Positions 1-11,377 of a stretch of DNA of 64,000 nucleotides are shown piece by piece. The notes under the pieces were generated by a model. The model ran no database searches. It was not told the origin of the DNA and saw only the letters and a list, made by a program, of their open reading frames with translations. Each line of letters begins with the position of its first letter. Positions within the stretch are counted from its first letter, which is position 1. The DNA comes from Plantibacter sp. PA-3-X8 (GTDB lineage Bacteria; Actinomycetota; Actinomycetes; Actinomycetales; Microbacteriaceae), in NCBI RefSeq assembly GCF_003856975.1, contig NZ_CP033107.1, positions 1,426,001 through 1,490,000 of the forward strand, in the 5' to 3' direction. The translations under genes and the position numbers were made by a program.

Positions 1-414
1 CAGGTCTGCGACACGCTTCGCGACGGCGTCGTTCCACGCGGTGACCCCGAACGCAGTCGGCCACAGGTCGCCGTCGTCGAGCTTCGCGGAGTCGTTGAAT
101 CCGATGGTCGCGTAGCGCGCCTTGAACTTCGCCGCCGCCTGGAAGAACACGACCGCCTTGCCGTCGGCGCCGACGTAGGCGGGCATGCCGTACCAGGTCT
201 TGGCCGCGAGGCCGGAGTCGCCACCCATGATCAGTTCGTGCAACGGCTCGGCGATGGCGCGGTCCGCGTCCTCCATCTCGGCGATCGCGTCGACGACGGC
301 CTGCAGGGCCTCCTCGCGACTCGCGGCCGCCTTCAGCTCCTTGGCGCGCTCCTTCATCGCCGCGCGTTCCTCGGCGCTGAATCCGCTCTTCGTGCTCGAC
401 TGCTTCTCGGCCAT
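1..414 (-). CDS. DUF1801 (YdhG-like) domain protein, 3' end cut by window edge
   Basis: The reading frame is open from the ATG at 414 to the window edge (138 codons seen), so the C-terminus is missing. The N-terminal 30 residues are lysine- and alanine-rich and helical. They are followed by the DUF1801-type signature KTWYGMPAYV and then VVFFQAAAKFKARYATIGF. DUF1801 proteins are small cytoplasmic proteins of the Fra/YdhG (frataxin-like iron chaperone) fold, but most have no proven function. A GGAAGGAC ribosome-binding site lies 7 nt before the ATG. Family assignment comes from motif recognition only. Confidence 0.75.
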   Translation of the reverse strand, partial: MAEKQSSTKSGFSAEERAAMKERAKELKAAASREEALQAVVDAIAEMEDADRAIAEPLHELIMGGDSGLAAKTWYGMPAYVGADGKAVVFFQAAAKFKARYATIGFNDSAKLDDGDLWPTAFGVTAWNDAVAKRVADL

Positions 415-502
415 GTCGGCGTCCTTCCGTTCGGGGCTGTGGTCCGCCTCTCACGGTAGCCCTGCGAGCCCCACGGCGCTTCTCGAATCCTGCTCGGCCC
501 AG

Positions 503-559
503 TGAGTCGCCCAAAAGCGCTCGAAATCAGCCCGAAAACCGACCGATTCGGGCGACTCA
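503..559. repeat. 57-bp palindromic repeat, family A copy 1
   Basis: The element starts TGAGTCGCCC and ends GGGCGACTCA. Its interior is the most diverged of the five copies in the window; only the outer 10-bp arms pair perfectly. The right-hand TCA (557-559) is the stop codon of the TetR gene read leftwards. It lies between the 5' region of the DUF1801 gene and the 3' end of the TetR gene, so it could also act as a transcription terminator. Confidence 0.8.
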
Positions 560-1204
560 GCCGTCCAGTGCGCCCGGCCCGAGCACCGACTCGACGATGA
601 CCCGGATCGCGTACTCGCTCGTCTCGGCGAGGTCGACGTCCGCAGGGTCGATGAGCCACTGCACCTGCAGGCCGTCCATGACCGCCAGGATCGACGCCGC
701 CGCACGGTGGATCGTCTCGGGCGCATCCACGCCCCGCTCGGCGCACACCACCTCGAACGCCTCCGCGATCTCACGCCGGAGGGTCCGGTAGCGGTCGTCG
801 AAGTAGTGCCTGGCCGGGTGGTCCTCGGTCACCGACTCCGCCGACAGGACGACGAACGCCTGCACGATCCCGGCACGCTGCGCGTTCGCGGCGGCGGTGC
901 GGATCAGGTGCTTGAACAGGTCGATACCGCCGGGGATGTGCTGGTCGTCGAGGTCCTGGACGTCCGTCGCGTCGCGGTAGCTGAGCACCTCGAGGAGGAG
1001 CTGGTCCTTCGACCCGAAGTGGTGCAGGATGCCCGCCGGCGTCATGTCGACGAGCTCGGCGATGTCGATGAGGGTTCCGTTCGCGTACCCCTTGGCGCCG
1101 AAGACGTCGAGCGCCGAGCGGACGACCTCGGCTCGCCTCGCCACGGTCGCCGGGCGTGGCTGGGCTGGTCGTTTCACCGTGTTCTGTCGTTTCACCGTGC
1201 TCAT
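557..1204 (-). CDS. TetR family transcriptional regulator of the downstream uptake operon
   Basis: A 215-residue TetR-type repressor. The N-terminal helix-turn-helix spans roughly residues 22-70 (VRSALDVFGAKGYANGTL, then DIAELVDMTPAGILHHFGSK); the C-terminal half is a ligand-binding, dimerisation domain. It is divergent from the ABC/GH3 operon, and a 24-bp inverted repeat lies between the two starts, so it probably represses both its own gene and the operon until an oligosaccharide-derived inducer binds. ATG at 1204 follows GGAACGG at a usable distance. Its stop codon lies inside the adjacent 57-bp repeat. The inducer is unknown. Confidence 0.88.
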   Translation of the reverse strand: MSTVKRQNTVKRPAQPRPATVARRAEVVRSALDVFGAKGYANGTLIDIAELVDMTPAGILHHFGSKDQLLLEVLSYRDATDVQDLDDQHIPGGIDLFKHLIRTAAANAQRAGIVQAFVVLSAESVTEDHPARHYFDDRYRTLRREIAEAFEVVCAERGVDAPETIHRAAASILAVMDGLQVQWLIDPADVDLAETSEYAIRVIVESVLGPGALDG

Positions 1205-1254
1205 GGTGTCCGTTCCGCGGGGGCCTCGATGCGCCCGACACTACCGCGCTTGCC

Positions 1255-1278
1255 AACTTACTGAATGGTCAGTAAGTT
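1255..1278. promoter_or_regulatory. TetR operator overlapping the ABC/GH3 operon promoter
   Basis: A perfect inverted repeat: arms AACTTACTGA and TCAGTAAGTT separated by 4 nt (ATGG). A -35-like TTGCCA (1250-1255) and a -10-like TAAGTT (1273-1278), 17 nt apart, bracket it, so bound repressor would block polymerase on the rightward operon. The position between the divergent TetR gene and the operon makes it the obvious binding site. Confidence 0.85.
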
Positions 1279-1336
1279 ATCACCGAATCCCGACTTGCGC
1301 CGCACTGCCGCAGCGCACACCCAAGAGGAGAAAGCG

Positions 1337-2995
1337 ATGAAGCTGAGAACCCCACTGCTGGCCGCGTTCGCGGCCACAGCCCTGCTGCTCACCGGATGCA
1401 CCGGTGGCGGCGGGTCGAGCGACGGACCCGAGAGCGGCGCCGCCCTGACGATCGCGAAGCCGGACGGCTCGATCGCCACCGAATCCAACAACCCCTACGT
1501 CGGCGACTCGTCCGCGATGAAGCTCGGCTACATCAACGCGATCCTGGAGCCGCTCGCGATCGTCAACCTCGTCGACCCGAGCGCCGAGGTGAAGCCGTGG
1601 CTCGCCTCCGAGATCGCCTGGTCCGACGACTACACCTCCGTCGCGCTGACCGCCCGCGACGGCGTCACCTGGAACGACGGCGAGGCGTTCAGCGCCGACG
1701 ACATCGCGTTCACCTTCCAGCAGTTCATCGACCACCCCGAACTCGACAACTCGGCCCTCGGCCTCACCACGGTCGCGACCGAGGGCGACACCGTCACCCT
1801 GTCGTTCACGAACCCCATGTTCGTGAAGCAGGACAAGGTGCTCCTCAAGCAGATCGTCCCGAAGCACGTGTGGGAGTCCGTCGACGACCCCGCCACCTTC
1901 GAGAACCCGGAGCCCGTCGGCACCGGTCCGTACACGCTGACGAGCTTCAGCACCGAGAGCGTCGAACTCTCCGCCCGCGACGACTACTGGGGTGAGCAGC
2001 CGGCCGTGCCGACGCTCTACTACGTGTCGTACAACGACAACACGGCCCTCACCACCGCGCTCGCGAACGGCGACGCCGACTGGGCGCAGGCCTTCATCCC
2101 GAACGTGCAGTCCGCGTACCTCGACAAGGACAAGGAACACAACGTCTACTGGGCGGCCGCCGGTCTCGCCGTCGACGCGATGTTCGTGAACACGCAGACG
2201 AAGCCGTTCAACGACCCCGCGTTCCGCCAGGCGGTGAACCTCGTCATCGACCGCGAGCAGCACCAGCAGATCGCCCGTGAGGGCGGCGTCCCCGAGCTCA
2301 GCTCGGTGACCGGTCTCCCGACCCCGGCGGGCGACGCGTTCATCGCCTCCGAGTTCGAGGGCGAGGACTACACCGTCGACGCGAAGGCCGCGAAGCAGGT
2401 CCTCACCGACGCCGGCTACACCTGGGAGGACGACGTCCTCACCGACCCGTCCGGCGAGGCCGTCACCTTCACGCTGTCGGTGCCGCAGGGCTGGAACGAC
2501 TACGTGACCGGCATCAGCCTCATCGCCGACTCGGTCAAGACGCTGGGCGTCACCGCCACGGTCGACACCCCCGACCAGGACACCTGGTGGGCGGCGAAGT
2601 CGGACGGCGACTTCCAGGCGATCCTGCACTGGACCGACACCGGCGCGACGCCGTACGACCTGTACTCCGACATCATGGACGGCCGCTGGCTCGTCGCCGA
2701 GGGTGAGGCGGCCGACTTCAACTTCGGTCGGTACGACAGCCCGGAGGCCACCGCGGCGCTCGCCGCCTACGCCAACGCGACGGACGACGCCACGCGCGCA
2801 GCCGCGCTCGAGACCGTGCAGAAGCTGTTCGTGTCCGACGTCCCGGCCATGCCGATCGGCACGCGCCCGTTCATCGGTTCGTACAACACGCGGAACTACA
2901 CCGGATGGCCGAGCGAGGACGACCCCTACGCGCCCGCCGACCCGACGCAGCCGACCGCGGTCTACATCCTCACGCAGCTCAAAGCCGCGAAGTAG
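1337..2995 (+). CDS. ABC transporter substrate-binding lipoprotein (family 5, oligosaccharide/peptide type)
   Basis: A 552-residue extracytoplasmic solute-binding protein. The signal peptide ends in lipobox LTGC (about residues 18-21), followed by a Gly/Ser linker and an SBP_bac_5 fold with YTLTSFSTESVELSARDDYW typical of dipeptide/oligosaccharide binders. The ATG at 1337 is chosen over earlier in-frame starts because GAGGAGAAAGCG precedes it and the lipobox falls at the right distance. It is the first gene of an operon ending in a GH3 glucosidase, which suggests a beta-linked oligosaccharide rather than a peptide as ligand; family 5 proteins are known to bind both. Ligand is inferred. Confidence 0.9.
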   Translation: MKLRTPLLAAFAATALLLTGCTGGGGSSDGPESGAALTIAKPDGSIATESNNPYVGDSSAMKLGYINAILEPLAIVNLVDPSAEVKPWLASEIAWSDDYTSVALTARDGVTWNDGEAFSADDIAFTFQQFIDHPELDNSALGLTTVATEGDTVTLSFTNPMFVKQDKVLLKQIVPKHVWESVDDPATFENPEPVGTGPYTLTSFSTESVELSARDDYWGEQPAVPTLYYVSYNDNTALTTALANGDADWAQAFIPNVQSAYLDKDKEHNVYWAAAGLAVDAMFVNTQTKPFNDPAFRQAVNLVIDREQHQQIAREGGVPELSSVTGLPTPAGDAFIASEFEGEDYTVDAKAAKQVLTDAGYTWEDDVLTDPSGEAVTFTLSVPQGWNDYVTGISLIADSVKTLGVTATVDTPDQDTWWAAKSDGDFQAILHWTDTGATPYDLYSDIMDGRWLVAEGEAADFNFGRYDSPEATAALAAYANATDDATRAAALETVQKLFVSDVPAMPIGTRPFIGSYNTRNYTGWPSEDDPYAPADPTQPTAVYILTQLKAAK

Positions 2996-3011
2996 ACACG
3001 GGCACCACACC

Positions 3012-3043
3012 GACGGGCGGGGCGCTCATCCGCCCCGCCCGTC
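3012..3043 (+). terminator. Strong stem-loop between binding protein and ATPase genes
   Basis: A perfect 13-bp GC-rich stem (GACGGGCGGGGCG pairing with CGCCCCGCCCGTC) with a 6-nt loop starts 17 nt after the binding-protein stop. No U-tract follows, so it is more likely a partial terminator or mRNA stabiliser that keeps binding-protein transcript more abundant than the downstream transporter genes, a common arrangement in importer operons. Confidence 0.7.
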
Positions 3044-3074
3044 ACCTCCCGCATGCGCAACGGCATGCACCGCG

Positions 3075-3163
3075 ATCAGCACAGAACGGACTCATGCAGT
3101 GACCAACGACGACCTGCTGACGGTCCGGCGCCGCTCTTCATCAGCACAGAACGGACTCATGCA

Positions 3164-3189
<26 letters not shown>
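3075..3189 (+). repeat. 50-bp direct duplication of the ATPase gene start region
   Basis: Positions 3075-3124 and 3140-3189 are identical over 50 bp, separated by 15 bp (period 65 bp). Each copy contains the upstream region, a GTG start and the first codons VTNDDLLTV. Because 65 is not a multiple of three, the first copy is out of frame with the gene and runs into TGA at 3165-3167, overlapping the GTG of the second copy. Confidence 0.95.
3099..3167 (+). other. 22-codon ORF created by the duplication, coupled to the ATPase start
   Basis: GTG at 3099 (first copy of the duplicated start) opens a 22-codon frame, VTNDDLLTV then RRRSSSAQNGLMQ, ending in TGA at 3165-3167. The real gene starts GTG at 3164, giving a GTGA start/stop overlap. 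If the first start is used, ribosomes terminating there could reinitiate at the second. Whether it is translated cannot be told from sequence; it may simply be a relic of a duplication accident. Confidence 0.55.
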
Positions 3190-4826
<1,637 letters not shown>

Positions 4827-4830
<4 letters not shown>

Positions 4831-5810
4831 CCTTCTTCCTCCGTCGCGCCGCCTTCTACGCGTTCACCGCGTGGGCCGCGATCACGATCAACTTCTTCCT
4901 GCCACGGATGCTCAAGGGCGACCCGGTCTCGGCGTACATCGCGAAGAACCAGGGCCGCATCAGCCCCGAGGCGGCGGACTCGCTCCGCACCCTGTTCGGA
5001 CTCGACGCCGACAGGTCGATGCTCGAGCAGTACCTCGACTACTGGCGGTTGCTCTTCTCGGGCGACCTCGGACGGTCCTTCTCGAAGGGCCTCGCCCCGG
5101 TCACGGACGTGATCGCCGCCGCTCTGCCCTGGACCGTGGGCCTCGTCGGGATCGCGACGATCCTGTCGTTCGTCCTCGGCACGTCCATCGGCGCCCTCAT
5201 CGGGTGGCGACGCGGCAGCAAGGCGGACTTCATCGTCCCGCTGTCCACCTTCTTCTCGACGGTGCCGTACTTCTGGATGGGCCTCATCGCGATCGCGGTG
5301 TTCTCCACCCTCCTCGGCTGGTTCCCCGCCTCCCACGCCTACGGCAAGGGGTCGAGGCCCGAGTTCACGCTCGACTTCATCGGCCAGGTGATCGCGCACG
5401 GCTTCCTCCCGGCGGCGACGATCGTGCTCGCCTCACTCGGCGGTTGGATCCTCGGCATGCGCAACATGATGGTCACCGTCCTCGACGAGGACTACGTGAC
5501 CGTCGCGCAGGCGAAGGGGTTGCCGACCCGCCGGGTGCTCGTCGACTACGCGGCGCGCAACGCCATGCTGCCGCAGCTGTCGAGCTTCGCCCTGTCGCTC
5601 GGCTTCATCGTCGGCGGCACGATCGTCATGGAGATGGTCTTCTCCTACCCGGGCGTCGGCAAGCTCCTGCTCGACGCCACGACGGCGAAGGACTACCCGC
5701 TCATGCAGGGGCTCTTCCTCGTCATCACGCTCACCGTCCTCGTCGCGAACATCCTGGCCGACGTCGCCTACGCGGTGCTCGACCCCCGCACCCGCCAGAT
5801 GGAGTCCTGA
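4827..5810 (+). CDS. ABC transporter permease (DppB type)
   Basis: A 327-residue inner-membrane permease with an N-terminal TM (FYAFTAWAAITINFFLPRML), a periplasmic loop, and five further TM segments. The cytoplasmic coupling (EAA) loop is VTVAQAKGLPTRRVLVDYAARNAMLP, and the C-terminal SYPGVGKLL motif is typical of DppB/OppB. It pairs with the DppC-type permease one base downstream. Part of the same operon as the ATPases and glucosidase. Confidence 0.92.
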
Positions 5811-5811
5811 C

Positions 5812-6860
<1,049 letters not shown>

Positions 6861-6864
<4 letters not shown>

Positions 6865-9173
6865 AGACCGACACCGCCCGCCACCTCGAGGACGCCCGCT
6901 ACCTCGACGCCACGCTGCCCATTGCAGCCCGCGTCGACGACCTCGTCGAGCGGATGACCGTCCGCGAGAAGGTCGGGCAGATGATGCAGCTCGACGCCCG
7001 CGACGACATCGAGGCGCACGTGCTCGAGACGCACGTCGGCTCGATCCTGCACGCGTCACCGGAGCGTCTCGCGGTCGCCCATGAACTCGTGGGGCGGACG
7101 CGACTGCGGATCCCGCTGATCGTGGGGGAGGACTGCATCCACGGTCACTCCTTCCACCTCGGCGCGACGATCTTCCCCACGCAACTGGCCATGGCCGCGA
7201 GCTGGGACGCCGAGCTGCTCGAGCGGGTCGCCAGGGCCACGGCCGTCGAGGTCGCCGCGACGGGTGTCCACTGGACGTTCTCGCCGGTGCTCTGCATCGC
7301 CCGCGACCTCCGCTGGGGGCGTGTCGGCGAGACCTTCGGTGAGGACCCGTTCCTCATCGGCGAGCTCGCGTCCGCGATGGTGCGCGGCTACCAGGGCGAC
7401 GGCCTGTCCGACCCGACGGCCATCCTCGCGACGGCCAAGCACTTCGCCGGTTACTCCGAGACGCAGGGCGGGCGCGACGCGAGCGAGGCCGACATCTCGC
7501 CGCGCAAACTGCGGTCATGGTTCCTCCCGCCCTTCGAGCGGGTCGCCCGCGAGGGCTGCGCCAGCTTCATGCTCGGCTACCAGTCGATCGACGGGGTGCC
7601 GATCACGGTCAACGAGTGGCTGCTCAACGACGTGCTGCGCGGCGAGTGGGGCTACGAGGGGACGCTCATCACCGACTGGGACAACGTGGGCCGCATGGTG
7701 TGGGAGCAGCACGTCAGCCCTGATTACGTGCACGCCTCGGCTGCCGCGATCCGCGCCGGCAACGACATGGTGATGACCACGCCCGGCTTCTTCGAAGGCG
7801 CCCTGGAAGCGCTCGACCGCGGACTGCTCGAGGAGGCCGACCTCGATCGCGCGGTCCGTCGCATCCTCACCCTGAAGTTCGCGCTCGGCCTGTTCGAGCG
7901 CCCGCGGCACCCGGACGCCGCCGAGCAGCTCGCGGTGATCGGCTCGCCGGAGTACACCGAGCTCAACCTCGAGACCGCGCGGCGTTCCCTCGTCCTGCTC
8001 CGCAACGAGGGCGTGCTGCCGCTCGCCGGCGGCTACCGGGCGGACGAGGCAGGCAGGGCGATCGCGACGTCCGAGGCCGGGCCGCAGCGCATCGCCGTCG
8101 TGGGTCCGCTCGCGGACGACGCGCAGATGCAGCTCGGCGACTGGGCGGGCAACTCCGGCCAGGCCGGTTGGCTGCCCGACGGCCAGCCGCGCGAGATGAT
8201 CACCACCGTGGTCGACGGCCTGCGTGCGGTCGCACCCGCCGGGAGCACGGTCACGACCGCGTTCGGAGCCGACATCCTCACGCTCTCGCCCGATCCAGCG
8301 GGCGCGACCTTCCCCGACGGCCAGCCGCGTCCACCGCTCGTCACGCCCGCGGAACCCGACGATGCGCTCATCGCGGAAGCCGTCGCGCTGGCCCAGGACG
8401 CCGACGTGGTCGTCGCCGTCGTGGGCGACCGCATCGAGCTCGTGGGGGAGGGCCGCTCCACCGCGACGCTCGAGCTCATCGGCGGACAGGTGGCACTGCT
8501 CGACGCCCTGGCCGCCACCGGCAAGCCGCTCGTCGTGGTCCTGCTCGCCTCGAAGCCGCTCGTGCTGCCGCCGTCCGCGCTGCACGCCGACGCGATCGTG
8601 TGGGCGGCGAGCCCCGGCATGCAGGGTGGCCGCGCGATCGCGGAACTCCTGCTCGGTCTCATCGAGCCGACCGGTCGCCTACCGATCTCCTTCGCGCGGC
8701 ACGCCGGCCAGCAGCCGACGTACTACAACCAGATCCGCGGACAGCACGGCGACCGCTACGCCGACCTCACCCAGGAGCCTGCGTTCGCGTTCGGCGACGG
8801 ACTGTCCTACTCGAGCGTCGAGTACGGGGAGCCGCGCCTCGACCAGGTCGTCCACGGACGTGGCGACACCCTGCGCGCCGAGGTCGAGGTGCACAACAGC
8901 GGTTCGCGTCCCGTCCTCGAGACGGTGCAGGTGTACGTCAGCGACCTCGTCACCTCGGTGAGCTGGGCCGACCAGGAGCTGAAGACGTTCCGTCAGGTCG
9001 CGATCGAACCGGGCGACACGGCGACGGTCACGATCGAACTGCCCGTCGCCGACTGCTCCATCGTCGACGCCAGAGGACGGCGGGTCGTCGAAGCGGGCGA
9101 GTTCGAGCTGCGGGTGGGCGGCTCGTCACGGGCCGATGCGCTGCACGCGGTCCGCTTCACGATCGCCGACTGA
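6861..9173 (+). CDS. Glycoside hydrolase family 3 beta-glucosidase, cytoplasmic
   Basis: A 770-residue GH3 enzyme with no signal peptide. Domains in order: GH3 N barrel (about 25-335) with catalytic nucleophile Asp in LITDWDN, KHFAGY and RWGRVGETFGEDP substrate-site motifs; GH3 C domain (about 380-640); and a C-terminal fibronectin-III-like domain (about 680-760, VQVYVSDL to ELRVGGSS). It should release glucose or another terminal beta-linked sugar from oligosaccharides brought in by the linked ABC importer. Substrate (cello-, gentio-, sophoro- or xylo-oligosaccharide) cannot be decided from sequence. Confidence 0.93.
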
Positions 9174-9191
9174 GCCGTCGGCGGCCGGGAT

Positions 9192-9241
9192 GCTCACGGG
9201 GCCGCACGAAGTCCCTCCTGTTTCGTGCGGCACCCGTGAGC
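9192..9241. terminator. Bidirectional terminator between the GH3 gene and a small convergent gene
   Basis: An imperfect 50-bp palindrome: GCTCACGGG then CCGCACGAA on the left, paired with TTTCGTGCGG and CCCGTGAGC on the right, around a 9-10 nt loop. It sits 18 bp after the GH3 stop and 11 bp beyond the stop of the convergent gene, so it can serve both transcripts. Confidence 0.8.
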
Positions 9242-9252
9242 GGTCCCGAGGG

Positions 9253-9555
9253 CTACGCCAGTTCGTCCGCGTCAGCGCGGACGGTGACCTCGCCGCCGTT
9301 GGCGCCGTGCATGAGGTCCTCGAGCAGGGGGCGGTCCATCTCGAACGTCTCGTCCGAGTCGAAGCTGAACTGCAGCGGGATCGACGGGTGCAGCCAGAGC
9401 GTGACGCGGCCGCGCTCCGTCGAGGTGTCGCGCAGGGTCACCGAGAACGACTCGTTCCGGCGGAGCTTCATGAGGGTGATGGTCTTGACGTGAGCCAGCA
9501 TCCGGTCTTCGAGGTGGAACCGGTTCTCGCCCGTGCCGTATACGATCGCGCCCAT
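9253..9555 (-). CDS. Small conserved protein, paralogue of the gene at 10000-10320 (DUF7882-like)
   Basis: A 100-residue protein starting MGAIVYG, with RFHLEDRMLAHVKTITLMKL, RRNESFSV and LWLHPSIPLQF. The same pattern recurs in the neighbour at 10000-10320, so the two are paralogues. This family is common in Microbacteriaceae, where it is often mislabelled an ATP-dependent DNA ligase; no ligase motif (KxDG) is present here. ATG at 9555 is preferred over longer starts because GAAGAAGGG precedes it and the family begins MGxxxYG. Function is unknown. Confidence 0.8.
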   Translation of the reverse strand: MGAIVYGTGENRFHLEDRMLAHVKTITLMKLRRNESFSVTLRDTSTERGRVTLWLHPSIPLQFSFDSDETFEMDRPLLEDLMHGANGGEVTVRADADELA

Positions 9556-9736
9556 GTGCTGTGCCCTTCTTCGGGCCTCCGACGATCGACACGGCGAGAT
9601 GCGCCGGTGTCGAGCGGCCAGCCTGGAGACCCACTTCAATGTCCGCCGAACAAGTGTAGGAAACTTGAAATCGTCGCTCTGAACTGTTGATTTCCAGGTG
9701 TCGGCTGCGCTATGCCAGCTTCCGCTGGCGAGGCGG

Positions 9737-10003
9737 TCAGGACAGCAGGTCGGGGTCCTGTCCCTGGGGGAGTGCCGAGGACGGGGTGTCCTGGGAAGGA
9801 CCGTCCGGTGTGCCCATCGCGATGCCGATCCCGGGGCCGATCAAGATGGTGATGGGCTCCAGCTGACCCTCACCGCGGTCGACCTGCAGCCACCGGAACT
9901 GTCCGGCGGAGATGCTGTCGAGCACCTCGGCGCGGAACTCGTCCGGATCCTCGACGGCGATCGAGTACGGAAGTCCCTGGTAGACGATCTCCATGCGGCT
10001 CAT
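9737..10003 (-). CDS. Small hypothetical protein coupled to the DUF7882-like gene
   Basis: An 88-residue acidic protein (MSRMEIVYQGLPYSIAVEDP, then DSISAGQFRWLQVDRGEGQL and an isoleucine/glycine-rich GPGIGIAMG stretch). Its ATG at 10003 overlaps the stop of the upstream gene by ATGA, so the two form an operon. The order suggests it works with the DUF7882-like protein. I recognise no domain. A second ATG at 9994 is a possible start. Confidence 0.65.
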   Translation of the reverse strand: MSRMEIVYQGLPYSIAVEDPDEFRAEVLDSISAGQFRWLQVDRGEGQLEPITILIGPGIGIAMGTPDGPSQDTPSSALPQGQDPDLLS

Positions 10004-10320
10004 GCGACTTGTCCTGTCCGGCTCGGAGCGGGCTCCGCGATGACCGAGAGGCCGTGGGCGGAGTTCGCCGTGACGTTCAGCGCGTCGATCCACGCGCGGT
10101 TGAGGTCGATCGGGACACTGCCCGAGTACTTGAAACGCAATGGCACCGAGGGGTGGATCCAGATGACGCTGCGCCCGTCGCCGGCGCGCGGGTCGTCCTT
10201 CCAACCGAAGTAGAAGGCCTCGTTCCGGCGGAGCTTCGCACCGATCACGAACTGCAGGTGCGCAAGCAGCCGGTCCTCGAAGGTGATCGAGACCTCAGAA
10301 CCGTAGATCAGTTTTCCCAT
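10000..10320 (-). CDS. DUF7882-like small conserved protein
   Basis: A 106-residue protein, MGKLIYGSEVSITFEDRLLAHLQ, then FVIGAKLRRNEAFYFGWKDD and VIWIHPSVPLRFKYSGS. It matches the 9253-9555 protein across most of its length and fits the Microbacteriaceae family whose members begin MGxLxYG. No catalytic residues are apparent. A short Ser/Thr/Pro C-terminal tail follows the conserved core. It is first of a two-gene operon with the 88-residue protein. Confidence 0.82.
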   Translation of the reverse strand: MGKLIYGSEVSITFEDRLLAHLQFVIGAKLRRNEAFYFGWKDDPRAGDGRSVIWIHPSVPLRFKYSGSVPIDLNRAWIDALNVTANSAHGLSVIAEPAPSRTGQVA

Positions 10321-10508
10321 GGCGGGCCGTGCTCTCCTCGTTGTGCGTCACGCGGTGTCTATCGCGGTGTCGCTTCACCTTAAGACTCTCGGCTCCGAAA
10401 ACCCAGCTGGCGGCCGCGCGGGCACGGATGGGACGCTTCGGCGTCGATGTCAAGGGCCCCGGGATCGACAGGTACGGTGCGTAACCTGCCGTGCAGGAGG
10501 TGCCAACC

Positions 10509-11072
10509 ATGGCAACAGCAGAGAAGACCAGCAAGACCGAGAGCACGACCCGATCGGCTCCCGGAGGATCCGGGCCGAAGCCCACCCGTCGGCAGAACGC
10601 CGAGAAGGGCTTCGTCGCGTCGAAGGAACTCGACGCCAACATGCAGGCCGTCCTCGTCGACCTCATCGAGCTGTCGATCCAGGGCAAGCAGGCGCACTGG
10701 AACGTCATCGGACGCAACTTCCGCGACACGCACCTGCAGCTCGACGAGATCATCGACGCCGCGCGCGAGTTCAGCGACACCGTCGCGGAGCGCATGCGTG
10801 CCCTGCACGCCGTGCCGGACGGCCGCAGCGACATCGTCGCCGAGACCACGACGCTGCCCGAGTACCCGCAGGGCGAGATCGACACTTCGGAGACGATCGA
10901 CCTGATCACCGTCCGACTCGAGGCGGTCGTCGGCACGATGCGTCGGGTCCACGACGACGTCGACGATGAGGACCCGACGAGCGCGGACATCCTCCACGCG
11001 ATCATCCAGCAGCTGGAGCAGTTCGCGTGGATGATCAGCGCGGAGAACCGGACGGCGACCCGCAGTCGCTGA
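10509..11072 (+). CDS. dps: Dps-family ferritin-like DNA-protection protein
   Basis: A 187-residue four-helix ferritin-like protein. After a 40-residue Lys/Thr/Ser-rich, probably DNA-contacting tail come ANMQAVLVDLIELSIQGKQAHWNV (His of the ferroxidase site) and DTHLQLDEIIDAAREFSD (Asp/Glu ligands). The C-terminal helix ends in RTATRSR. Dps dodecamers oxidise Fe(II) with peroxide, store iron and bind DNA in stress. ATG at 10509 follows GGAGGT by 7 nt and is preferred to the in-frame ATG 18 nt upstream. It stands alone as a single-gene unit. Confidence 0.9.
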   Translation: MATAEKTSKTESTTRSAPGGSGPKPTRRQNAEKGFVASKELDANMQAVLVDLIELSIQGKQAHWNVIGRNFRDTHLQLDEIIDAAREFSDTVAERMRALHAVPDGRSDIVAETTTLPEYPQGEIDTSETIDLITVRLEAVVGTMRRVHDDVDDEDPTSADILHAIIQQLEQFAWMISAENRTATRSR

Positions 11073-11089
11073 CCTGGGGCGGCGTCCGA

Positions 11090-11176
11090 CGGCGACTCGT
11101 CGTCGGCGCCGCCACCCGTCGGGGTCGAATGTCGGTTCGGCGACTACTCGTCGTCGGCGCCGCCGCCCGACGCCGT
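11090..11176. repeat. Partial duplication of the 3' end of the small acidic gene
   Basis: About 30 bp (GGCGACTCGTCGTCGGCGCC onward) at 11090-11119 recurs at 11139-11170 with a 3-bp insertion. The second copy is the coding 3' end of the small acidic gene; the first lies in the gap after the dps stop. It looks like a short local duplication that left a non-coding remnant. Confidence 0.6.
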
Positions 11177-11272
11177 GTCCTCACCATCAGTCGACTCGGA
11201 ACCGTCGGAGCCCGATCCGTCGGGGATCTCCTCCGCGTCGGGACGTGAGGATGATGCAGATGCGTTCGTCAT
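11144..11272 (-). CDS. Small acidic low-complexity protein
   Basis: A 42-residue protein, MTNASASSSRPDAEEIPD then GSGSDGSESTDGEDTASGG and ADDE, made almost entirely of Ser, Gly, Asp and Glu and thus probably disordered. The start is chosen because AGGAAGGAAG lies 8 nt upstream. It is convergent with dps. Composition gives no function; it could be a small stress protein, and its reality rests on the good ribosome-binding site. Confidence 0.55.
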   Translation of the reverse strand: MTNASASSSRPDAEEIPDGSGSDGSESTDGEDTASGGGADDE

Positions 11273-11377
11273 GTTCGCTTCCTTCCTGGTTGTCGCCATC
11301 GGAGATGACCAGACCAACGCTAGGCCGCCGAGCTGATCAGCGCGTGGGGGTTGACGCTTCAACAGGGCCAGACCACC

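Noticed and set aside
1280..3010. A 576-residue open frame antisense to the binding-protein gene
   Set aside because: It mirrors the codon periodicity of the true gene, is Arg/Val/Gly-rich with no motif, and the opposite strand has a clear lipobox and family signature.
3012..3043. A riboswitch between the binding-protein and ATPase genes
   Set aside because: It is a simple perfect stem without a conserved aptamer sequence.
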